Source: Bacteroidota bacterium
GTDB taxonomy: Bacteria > Bacteroidota > Bacteroidia > Chitinophagales > Chitinophagaceae
Assembly (NCBI GenBank): GCA_023396345.1
Contig: JAEWWO010000367.1
Coordinates: 1-8,965, forward strand
Length of the DNA stretch: 8,965 nucleotides
Direction of reading: 5' to 3'
Below the pieces are notes generated by a model. That model did not search any database. It had not been told where the DNA came from and worked only from the letters and a program-made list of their open reading frames with translations. Both the position numbers and the translations under genes were made by a program. Position 1 is the first letter of the stretch; each line of letters begins with the position of its first letter. Below, in pieces: positions 1-7,800 of the stretch.

Positions 1-703
1 GTGTATTTGGAGACTGATATGTACCGCTCATATAAAGATACACTCTTGACAACAAAGCCTGAGCTGCTTCCTTTGAAGCATAAATGGGTGTCTCGTTTAC
101 AGTAAGTAAGCTAATAGACTTTTCTAAATCGGATATAGCCTGCTCATAAGTTTCTTTTACTGTAGCCCTGTCAGGAAGTTTAAGGTTCATCATATCTTCA
201 GGAGTTCCGTTAACAATAGGTACTCCTAAGTTAGTTTCCGGACTTTGATAGTAAGGTCTGCCATAAGCTCTGCAAAGATAGAAGTACATCATACCCCGCA
301 GAAAATAGCACTCGCCTATTTTGTTATCAACAGATGCATTTTGCCCTTCATTTATCATATCAATAATATTAGATGTCTGAGCTATAATTTTATATGCTCC
401 ATCCCAAAAATTCTGTAATCGGTAATTATTGGGTGTTCTGGAATAAGATATAAATTCATAAAAGGCGTCTGTAGACGTTCCTCTTATCATCATATTATCT
501 CCGGCATATTCTCCGCATCGATGCATTACATCGGACCAGTTTTTTAATTGTGCGTAACATCCGTTCAATAATGATTCTAATGATGCATCCGGATCATCAA
601 CTATTTGTTCCGCCGCCATTGAGCCGTAAGGAAACTTATCGATATTGCAACCATTAAGCGTAAAAGCGGTGGCTACAATTAATATTAATAATATTTTTCT
701 CAT
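1..703 (-). CDS. SusD/RagB-family surface lipoprotein, N-terminal part (cut by left edge)
   Basis: Seen: an open frame of 234 codons begins at ATG 703-701 and runs off the left edge without a stop. The N-terminus is a short basic and hydrophobic signal peptide ending in a lipobox, L16-N-G-C19, so C19 is the probable lipidated residue. Family hallmarks follow: residues 129-148 (IGECYFLRGMMYFYLCRAYG) and N158-LGVPIV-164 match the SusD-like N-terminal region, then a P177-x-R-A-T-V helix start and a TPR-like helix around 212-226 (EAAQALLSRVYLYMS). Known: SusD proteins sit as lipoproteins on the outer face of the outer membrane, form a lid over SusC, and bind the oligosaccharide or other ligand. 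Neighbours: it starts 50 bp after the susC stop on the same strand, as expected for an operon. Family members are usually about 450-600 residues, so more than half, including the C-terminal domain, lies outside. No Shine-Dalgarno is visible; the leader is A-rich, which is normal for Bacteroidota. The ligand cannot be predicted. Confidence 0.93.
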   Translation of the reverse strand, partial: MRKILLILIVATAFTLNGCNIDKFPYGSMAAEQIVDDPDASLESLLNGCYAQLKNWSDVMHRCGEYAGDNMMIRGTSTDAFYEFISYSRTPNNYRLQNFWDGAYKIIAQTSNIIDMINEGQNASVDNKIGECYFLRGMMYFYLCRAYGRPYYQSPETNLGVPIVNGTPEDMMNLKLPDRATVKETYEQAISDLEKSISLLTVNETPIYASKEAAQALLSRVYLYMSGTYQSPNT

Positions 704-753
704 TTTTATATTTTTTTCTTGATAATACTCTCAAGTATATTTTTTTAATAATT

Positions 754-3700
754 TTAAAAAGTCAGATTAATGCCTAACAAAATTTTTCTTGTAGAAGGAT
801 ATACAGTAGTGGTAACCCCCGTAATTCTGTTGTTAGACGGAGGTATTTCAGGATCTACTCCGGAATATTTAGTCAATACAAATAGATTTTCGCCTGATAA
901 GTATATTCTTGCATTTGAAATATGATATTGAGGCAAAGAGAGATTATATCCTAATGACAGGCTTCTTAATTTAAAATAACTACCATCTTCCAAGTAACGG
1001 GACGATACTTTGTTTGAATTGGATGGATTATTGTAGCTTGCTATCGGATGCGTAGCATTATCTCCCGGCTTTGTCCATCTTGACCAATGGTCCATCAAAC
1101 GCATCTGATTTCTGTCGCTGTAAGCTCCGTCAGAATCATATTCCTGTCTGGAATAATTATATATTAATCCCCCTACTGAATAACCAAAAAGTGCATTCAT
1201 ATCAAAAGACTTCCAAATAAGGTTGGTAGTAAAACCGCCATAAAATTTTGGAGTATACGCTCCTACAACTACCTGATCCGCCTGCGCATAATTATTGGTA
1301 ATTTCTCTGGTTTCATTTCCTGCTGCATCTTTTACTGTTCTATACCATTGAGGCATTCCTGTTTCAGAATCTACTCCTGCCCATTCTCTTAAATACCAGC
1401 TATCAGAATCCAAGCCAGGCTTTAATAATTTACTTGCAGAACCTGCAATACCGGAACCATCGCCTACAATCATTTCTGCACGGTCGCCATACAATTTGGT
1501 CACTTCATTTCTATTTAAGCCAATGTTTGCATCCACTGACCATAAAACGTCTTGAGTTTTAATAATGTCTACGCCAAGTGTAGCTTCAAAACCTCTGTTT
1601 AAAACTTCTCCTACATTTCTCCAGATAGAAGTAACTCCCGTTAAACCGGATACAGGTACCTGATAAAGCAGGTTGCTCGTGTTCTTTTGATAAAAATCAA
1701 GTGTTAATCTGACTCTGTCAATAAAATTCGCATCTAAGCCTATACCTGTAGTATATGTTTTTTCCCAGGTAAGATCTTTGTTTCCTATTTGAGAAATCAA
1801 TGCTCCGGAAAGCTGATTATAACTTTGGGAAACTGAATACAAATCGTATTGCGGATATAATGATGAAGGTCTGTTACCTACCGAACCGTATGATGCTCTT
1901 AGTTTTAATACATCTATCCAGTTACTACTGAAGAATTTTTCCTGATGAATATTCCACCCTCCGCTGATTGAAAAGAAATTACCATATTTGGCATTGTCTC
2001 CAAAATTGGATGCTCCGTCTCTTCTTAATGATAACTGTGCTAAATATCTATTATCATAAGCATAGTTTGTATTAAACAAAACTGATTGTACCGCCCATTC
2101 TGAAATGGACCCGGTTACATCTTCCGGTCTTGCAGTAACATCTAACACCTGAAATCCCGGTACAAATCCTGTACCTGTTGCAGATATACCTTTTGAATAA
2201 TAGTCATTGAACTCATATCCCAAAACTCCATTTATTGAATGCACACCACCCAATCTTTTATTAAACCTTAATAACTGGTTGGTATATCTTCTTGACATAT
2301 TACTCTGATATTCGTAAAGTCTTCCCTGCACACCGGAAGCTGCCGATGATCTTGGATCAGAATAGGAGTTTGAATTATATCCCTGATATCTGTAGTTATT
2401 TACAGAGGCAAAGGTTAACCAATCTGTAATTTTTATATCGAAATCAAAATTCCCCATAAATTCATACATATTGGATTTGGAGAAATTCCATTGCAAATCA
2501 TACAAATAGTTAGTGCTGTTACTGTTCACCCATCTATCGGAGAAATGTGGTACAATATTTCCGTTCTCGTCATAAGGATTATCCCATGGAAGGCTTGCAT
2601 ACATAGAAGCAACTGAATGTTGCCTGTCGCTGATATCTCTTCTGGAGCCATACATGCTTGGTTTTATAGTCAACCAATGAAAAGGTTTATAATCTGTTTT
2701 AAATAAGAAATTATATCTTTTAAAATCATATCCTTTTACAGCTCCTACTTCATCATACATTCCTAAAGAAAGTAAAGATTTCATTTTCTCAGAGCCCCCG
2801 GAAATTGACACATTGTAATCCTGTATTTTACCTGTTTGCGATGCTTCGTCCCACCAACTAAAATTACTGTTTCTTAAATCATCATTCCATCTTGGAAAAT
2901 TTATTTGTTCTACATTAGCAAAAGATTTGTAATAATCGTACAGCTCCTGTCCGTTCATAACTTTCAGATTACCGGAATTCAATTTTGTCATACCGGCTTT
3001 TGCAGACAGCGTTATTTGCATCCTGTTATTCACGGGGTTTTTAGTTGTAACCACAATTACACCATTAGCTCCCTGAGAACCATAAATAGCTGTTGATGCT
3101 GCATCTTTTAAAACTGTAACATTTTCAATATCAGCAGGATTCAATGATCCCGGACTTGAACCAACAATTACACCATCAATAACCCATAAAGGATCTGTAC
3201 TTCCGTTAATCGTAGATTTACCGCGAATGACAATGGTACCCGCTGCGCCGGGTTGACCCGAACCGGGAGAAACGTATACACCAGGCACTTTACCATTCAA
3301 CAAGTTTTCTACAGAAGGAGAAGTTATATCTTTTAACTTATCCTCACTTAAAGTCTGTAATGATCCTGTAAGACTGGACTTAGTTTGTGTTCCATAACCA
3401 ACGACTACAATCTCTTCTCCTGCATCGTCAATAAGAGCGTTTAATACCACATTTAAAGTAGGTCCTGTAACCACAACCTCTTTAATTTCATAATTCACAG
3501 AAGAGAATACAACCACGTTCCCTTCGATTGCTGCAATTGAATAACTACCGTCATTTGCCGAAATAACACCTGTAGTTCTTCCCTGTAATGTCACAGATAC
3601 ATTGGGTATACCAACTCCCAAAGAGTCTGTTATTGTACCTGATACTCTGGTAACTGTCTGAGAAAAAGAAGGAATACAAAACTGCAACAAAAAAAGTGTT

Positions 3701-3759
3701 GCACAAATCAACCTTCCGATTTTACAAAGAGCTACTACCCGAAGTCTTTGTTTGTTCAT
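754..3759 (-). CDS. SusC/RagA-family TonB-linked outer membrane transporter
   Basis: A complete 1001-residue protein, a normal length for the family. Domain order: signal peptide about 1-34 (basic start, hydrophobic 17-31, cleavage probably near S33/Q34); carboxypeptidase-regulatory-like beta domain about 38-106 (VSGTITD start, NDGSY at 69-73); TonB-box-like segment E115-EIVVVGYG-123; plug domain about 124-245 with the SusC signatures DPLWVIDG at 189-196 and LKDAASTAIYGSQGANGVI at 217-235; then a long beta-barrel ending in RKILLGINLTF, with the terminal aromatic expected of outer membrane proteins recognised by BamA. Known: SusC proteins import SusD-captured glycans, peptides or other oligomers using TonB-ExbBD energy. 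There is no STN signalling domain before the regulatory-like domain, so control by an anti-sigma factor is not expected. The ATG at 3759-3757 is chosen because it gives a complete signal peptide. It is followed by susD and is probably the first gene of the operon. The substrate is unknown. Confidence 0.96.
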   Translation of the reverse strand: MNKQRLRVVALCKIGRLICATLFLLQFCIPSFSQTVTRVSGTITDSLGVGIPNVSVTLQGRTTGVISANDGSYSIAAIEGNVVVFSSVNYEIKEVVVTGPTLNVVLNALIDDAGEEIVVVGYGTQTKSSLTGSLQTLSEDKLKDITSPSVENLLNGKVPGVYVSPGSGQPGAAGTIVIRGKSTINGSTDPLWVIDGVIVGSSPGSLNPADIENVTVLKDAASTAIYGSQGANGVIVVTTKNPVNNRMQITLSAKAGMTKLNSGNLKVMNGQELYDYYKSFANVEQINFPRWNDDLRNSNFSWWDEASQTGKIQDYNVSISGGSEKMKSLLSLGMYDEVGAVKGYDFKRYNFLFKTDYKPFHWLTIKPSMYGSRRDISDRQHSVASMYASLPWDNPYDENGNIVPHFSDRWVNSNSTNYLYDLQWNFSKSNMYEFMGNFDFDIKITDWLTFASVNNYRYQGYNSNSYSDPRSSAASGVQGRLYEYQSNMSRRYTNQLLRFNKRLGGVHSINGVLGYEFNDYYSKGISATGTGFVPGFQVLDVTARPEDVTGSISEWAVQSVLFNTNYAYDNRYLAQLSLRRDGASNFGDNAKYGNFFSISGGWNIHQEKFFSSNWIDVLKLRASYGSVGNRPSSLYPQYDLYSVSQSYNQLSGALISQIGNKDLTWEKTYTTGIGLDANFIDRVRLTLDFYQKNTSNLLYQVPVSGLTGVTSIWRNVGEVLNRGFEATLGVDIIKTQDVLWSVDANIGLNRNEVTKLYGDRAEMIVGDGSGIAGSASKLLKPGLDSDSWYLREWAGVDSETGMPQWYRTVKDAAGNETREITNNYAQADQVVVGAYTPKFYGGFTTNLIWKSFDMNALFGYSVGGLIYNYSRQEYDSDGAYSDRNQMRLMDHWSRWTKPGDNATHPIASYNNPSNSNKVSSRYLEDGSYFKLRSLSLGYNLSLPQYHISNARIYLSGENLFVLTKYSGVDPEIPPSNNRITGVTTTVYPSTRKILLGINLTF

Positions 3760-3842
3760 AATGTTAAATTTTGAAGTGAGAAATAATAGGGCATAAAAAT
3801 ATAATATTCTGTGAGGGTTTGTCTATTTTTGCACAAAAAAAT

Positions 3843-3858
3843 AAACAAACGTTTGCGT
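3843..3858. promoter_or_regulatory. Putative LacI/PurR-type operator
   Basis: On the minus strand this reads ACGCAAACGTTTGTTT, with a perfect 10-bp palindrome CAAACGTTTG at 3846-3855 centred on CG. It matches the E. coli PurR box ACGCAAACGTTTGCGT at 14 of 16 positions, and a central CG dyad is typical of LacI/GalR-family operators. It lies 84-99 bp upstream of the susC start codon and about 170 bp upstream of tpiA, so susC is the more likely target. No LacI-type gene is in the window. Function is inferred from the match only; chance in an AT-rich spacer cannot be excluded. Confidence 0.45.
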
Positions 3859-3980
3859 ACTAATCTCAAAGAAAATATCTTTTATATATTCTATTAAACT
3901 ATTCTATTAATGATCCAACAACAATTTAAGATAACTTAATGTTCAACTTAGCTTTAGCATACTTTCTAACATTAAATAAC

Positions 3981-3988
3981 TAAATTTG
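3981..3988 (+). promoter_or_regulatory. Bacteroidota-type -7 promoter element for tpiA
   Basis: TAAATTTG is an exact match to the Bacteroidota primary sigma factor -7 consensus TAnnTTTG. It lies 38 bp before the tpiA start codon, leaving a short leader of roughly 30 bases. I see no good TTTG -33 element at the usual 19-21 bp spacing; the nearest candidates are TTTA at 3953-3956 (24 bp away) and TTTC at 3963-3966 (14 bp away), so the promoter may be weak in that element. Confidence 0.5.
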
Positions 3989-4026
3989 CTGATAAATAAT
4001 TTCTTATACTAAACAAAAAATATACT

Positions 4027-4788
4027 ATGCGTAAACAAATTGCAGCAGCAAACTGGAAAATGAATCTCACTTTTGGCGAAGCAAAAGAACTGATTGAAAA
4101 AATATTTGCCAACGATATCTCCCTAAAAGAAAATCAGGAAATTATCATTGCCGTACCCGCACCTTATCTGCAAGTTGCGAAAGAAATGACAGAAGGAAAA
4201 GAAGGTGTTTTTATTTCTGCAGAAAATATTTATCCTAAAAAAAGTGGTGCTTATACCGGCGAAACTTCTGTTGACATGCTGTTGTCTCTTGGCGTGAAAC
4301 ATACTATTATCGGTCATTCCGAGAGAAGAGAATACTTTAACGAAAGCAACGAATTTTTAAAAGAGAAAGTTGATTTTTGTTTGCAAAATGCTGTTACACC
4401 TATCTTTTGTTGCGGCGAAGCTTTAGAGGTAAGAGAGCAAAATAAGCAAAACGAATTTGTAGCCAAACAAATTGAAGAAAGCTTGTTCCATCTTAATTCC
4501 GATGAACTAAAAAGAGTTGTTATTGCATATGAACCAATATGGGCAATCGGTACAGGTAAAACAGCTACAAGTGAACAGGCACAAGAAATACAGCAATACA
4601 TTCGTCAACTGATTGCAGAGAAATACGATCAGGAAACTGCTGATGCCGTTTCTATTCTTTACGGCGGAAGCGTAAAAGCTGCCAATGCAGAAGAGTTATT
4701 CTCTCAGCCGGATATTGACGGCGGTCTTGTGGGCGGTGCATCATTGGTTGCAGAAGAATTTGTAGCAATCATTAAAGCATTGAAATAA
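4027..4788 (+). CDS. tpiA: Triosephosphate isomerase
   Basis: Interconverts dihydroxyacetone phosphate and glyceraldehyde 3-phosphate in glycolysis and gluconeogenesis, in the cytoplasm, normally as a homodimer. The 253-residue product has the standard length and a complete active site: N9 and K11 in AANWKMN, catalytic H97 in IIGHSERREYF, catalytic base E169 in AYEPIWAIGTGKT, the flexible loop 6 that follows (about 170-180), the phosphate-binding YGGSV at 212-216, and the glycine-rich GGLVGGASL at 232-240. The segment ENIYPKKSGAYTGE (66-79) is the usual dimer-interface loop region. The start is fixed by the family N-terminus; it has an A-rich leader and no Shine-Dalgarno. It appears to be a single-gene unit: transcribed away from susC, with its own -7 element upstream and a terminator hairpin directly downstream. 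All key residues are present, so it should be active. Confidence 0.99.
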   Translation: MRKQIAAANWKMNLTFGEAKELIEKIFANDISLKENQEIIIAVPAPYLQVAKEMTEGKEGVFISAENIYPKKSGAYTGETSVDMLLSLGVKHTIIGHSERREYFNESNEFLKEKVDFCLQNAVTPIFCCGEALEVREQNKQNEFVAKQIEESLFHLNSDELKRVVIAYEPIWAIGTGKTATSEQAQEIQQYIRQLIAEKYDQETADAVSILYGGSVKAANAEELFSQPDIDGGLVGGASLVAEEFVAIIKALK

Positions 4789-4808
4789 TTTTTTTACTTG
4801 CTTAAGGT

Positions 4809-4845
4809 AAAAAATAAACGCATCATGTTGATGCGTTTATTTTTT
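4809..4845. terminator. Bidirectional intrinsic terminator between tpiA and the tamB-like gene
   Basis: A perfect 17-bp inverted repeat (4809-4825 with 4829-4845) around a TGT loop. The inner part is GC-containing (ACGCATCA/TGATGCGT) and the outer part is an A run on one side and a T run on the other, so each strand has a U tract after the stem. It begins 20 bp after the tpiA stop and lies 31 bp beyond the stop of the convergent gene, as expected for a terminator that serves both. Confidence 0.9.
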
Positions 4846-4876
4846 TATGGTAATGAAGAAACACTTCATTTATTTC

Positions 4877-7800
4877 TTACTTAAACTGCATGATAGAATC
4901 CGGAGGTGGCACCGCCGGAGCACGGAAAGTATCCCGTAATAAAGAATCTCTGTTTCTATAGAAAATTTTATCGAAGTCTTTAGAGTAACTCAAACTTACG
5001 CCCTGACGATTTTGTCTGCCAATATCTCCTGCGGCACCGGCAAGTCCAAGACTGGTTCTGTTGAACACCAGCATACGCAATCTTCCGTCTTTACTTAAAA
5101 TAATCTGCACAGATATATCGGGTAACCACTGAAAATTATTGTTGCGCAATGCGGAAGCCGCATTGATATTAAAATCGAAATTATTTCCGAAGGTTACAAT
5201 TACTTTTCCGTCTAAAATACTCTTACTTATTCTTGCATTGATGATTTGTCTGTCGAGCGTATTATTAACCGCCGCTGTTCCGTAATAAGAAGCACTGCTG
5301 TAAGTAGAACCACTGATATCTACCTGCAGACTTCTGTCGCCCGTAATGCGGAACAGTGCATCTGACAAGGATTTGTTCAGCTCTGTAGTAATCATCTGTG
5401 ATATAGTGTTTACGCCAGCTGACGCAAAATTCATATTACTTGTTTGTCCGTAGGGCGCAAAGGAATTAAACACAATCAGATAGGTTGCCTGCTTCACCAT
5501 TTCATTGTTATCAGTAGCAAGTCTGTTGAGAAATGCTGCAAAATCCGGATCGGAATTAATAACGCTTCCCGTAGGAAAATCAAGACGGAAACTGATATCC
5601 GGCACTTCCAGATTTCCTCTTATTTCTACAATTACATACACATCACCTCTGTAAGAACGGATGTTGGAATTAGAGAATACCTGCGCCGCAGAGTTGCCGC
5701 TAAGCAAATCATTTACACTCACATTCTGTGCCGTGTATTGCGCATCAATATTCAGTCTTGCCATTGCTATATCACCATTCCATTCAATATAGTTATTGCC
5801 TCCTGTAAACTCAAAAGGTTTGGGAACGAATGACTGAAAATTAAAATCATAACGTCCCGATTCAATGTTGTATCTTCCGCGCATAGTGATGTCACCCACC
5901 GGAGGAATGGTAATGTATAACCTTCCGTTTCCTTTTGCATTGATAATATCTCCCGTAAGCGGATCAAGTATCAGGTGCATATTTGCCCGGTTATTTACGG
6001 TAAGATCCATATTGACCATTAAGCTTGATGTGGAAGCAGGTGTGGCAGTATTTTCTTTCTTAGAATAATCTTTAAAAACCATAAAGTCGGCAGAAGAAAT
6101 ATCTTTTGCATCAGCCGTTGGAATATACAAATCGGTTGAGTCTGCCACAGTTCCTGTAATGTTCATCACCATGTTGGTTTGCGGACCTGTAATGCTGAAA
6201 TCCACATCGCCTATAGCTTTTCCGTAAAAATTCTGATTGTCTTTTGCCTTTGTATCCAGCACGAGAAGTTTATCAGAAGTAGCAGAAATATCGTACCGCA
6301 TATCCCGCAAACGATTATGATAAATAACTCCTGATAATTTTCCCTGATTGTTGTAACTGTCTTTTAAAGTAACATCTCCCAAATCTATGAGCTGATCGGT
6401 CATGTTTAAATTAATATTGTCTGCCGTGTATCGTACCTGTGTAAAATTAACGGTCATGGCTGCATTGCGTAAATCAAGATTGCCCAATAAATAAGGATTC
6501 TTAAAAGTACCGGCAACAGTAAGTTTTCCAAAAACATCTGCTTCAATGTCGGACAATAACGTGCTTAAAAAACGATTGAGAATATGGGCTCTTGTGCCCT
6601 TAAAATCGAAGTTGGCAACCAGCGGCATATTAGTAGAATCACGGATTGCATATCTTCCGTTTAAGTCGAATTTATATTTTTCATTATCGGCATTTCCCTG
6701 AAAGAGAATATTATGATTGCGACTGTCATAAGTAGAAATCATGTTGACAATACCCACTGAATCTCCATCAATTTTAAATTCATCTACTCTTAAACTACCT
6801 TCGGCACTAAACGGACCAAAAAAGTTTTTTAGTCTGACAGTTCCGTTCACAAAACCATCCATTTCAGGAGCAGGCACTACCAGTGGCAGGATATCTCCCA
6901 AATCAATTCTGCGCATTTGCACCAGCAGATTGTTAGAGTTGTTGCTTTCCGACTCAACAATCAATTCCTGATTACCCTGAGAGAATTTTACATTGCGTGC
7001 GGTTGCTTGTCTTCTTCCTACAAATATTTCTCCTCTTTCTTCCAGATCCCATTGTTTATTATTCAGAATAAAATAAGAAGGTCTGAAGTTGATTCTCACA
7101 CCGTCATCAATCGTATACACATCAGCATCGAGATTTACTTCGTTGAAAGAATTGGCTCCCGTACCTGTTGAAAGTTTCACCCGTGAGTGGTCTGTTTCAG
7201 AAGATACCAGCAGTTGCGTATTGGGAAAGACAGTATTTTTCGCCAGTTGCAAACGCTCCATATTACCGGAAATATCGAGCCTGGAGTAGTTGCCATCGCC
7301 TTTGAACACACCGTTTTGTAAACGGTAATTATTGTACATGGCATTGGGAATATCTGCATTCAGATAAAATCTGCCGTCGCCATACGTATTTACTTCACCG
7401 CTGATTTTTATATTATCCAATCCGCTGAAACGAGGGTCGATCAGCGAAGCATAATCACTGAAATTATACGTATTTATTGTGAATCGAGCCTGCTGATTTT
7501 GCGGTATACGCGTAGGCTGATTGATGATGGCAGGATAATAACTATGCAGAAAAGACTGAAAGGTTGCAGGTATATCGCGGATAACATAGTTTCCGTAAAT
7601 CTCTGCATCAAATTCATTACTGCCAATGGTAAGCACTTTATTATTATCCGTATCGTAATAAGATTCTATATTCAGCGAATCGAATTGCACACTTCTTCCA
7701 TCCACACTTACTGCTGCGTTGAGCATTTTTGCATTTCCTACAAAATCATCAAGATTATTTCCTTCAAAATTTAAATCGAACAAAGCCGATACATAAATAT

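Larger units (their letters stand above)
3760..4026. other. Divergent intergenic region between susC and tpiA
   Basis: A 267-bp AT-rich spacer holding the control regions of both flanking genes. It contains the operator-like palindrome (3843-3858), a smaller dyad TTTTTG-CA-CAAAAA (3826-3839), a 10-bp direct repeat ATTCTATTAA (3888-3897 and 3901-3910), and the tpiA -7 element (3981-3988). For susC I find no exact TAnnTTTG; the closest is TATATTTT read on the minus strand at 3803-3796, a weak candidate without a clear -33 element. No open reading frame or RNA gene is evident. Confidence 0.7.

Noticed and set aside
2905..3096. Short plus-strand open frame opposite the SusC plug region
   Set aside because: Antisense to the most conserved part of SusC, with no independent support.
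3796..3803. Minus-strand TATATTTT as the susC -7 element
   Set aside because: It misses the final G of TAnnTTTG and has no TTTG at the required spacing, so it is mentioned only as a weak candidate and not annotated as a promoter.
3760..4026. Riboswitch or small RNA in the susC-tpiA spacer
   Set aside because: No stable multi-stem structure or known aptamer core is apparent; the spacer is AT-rich with only short dyads.
4123..4601. Two minus-strand open frames antisense to tpiA
   Set aside because: tpiA has a complete, conserved active site across this stretch; the antisense products resemble nothing and are explained by its codon pattern.
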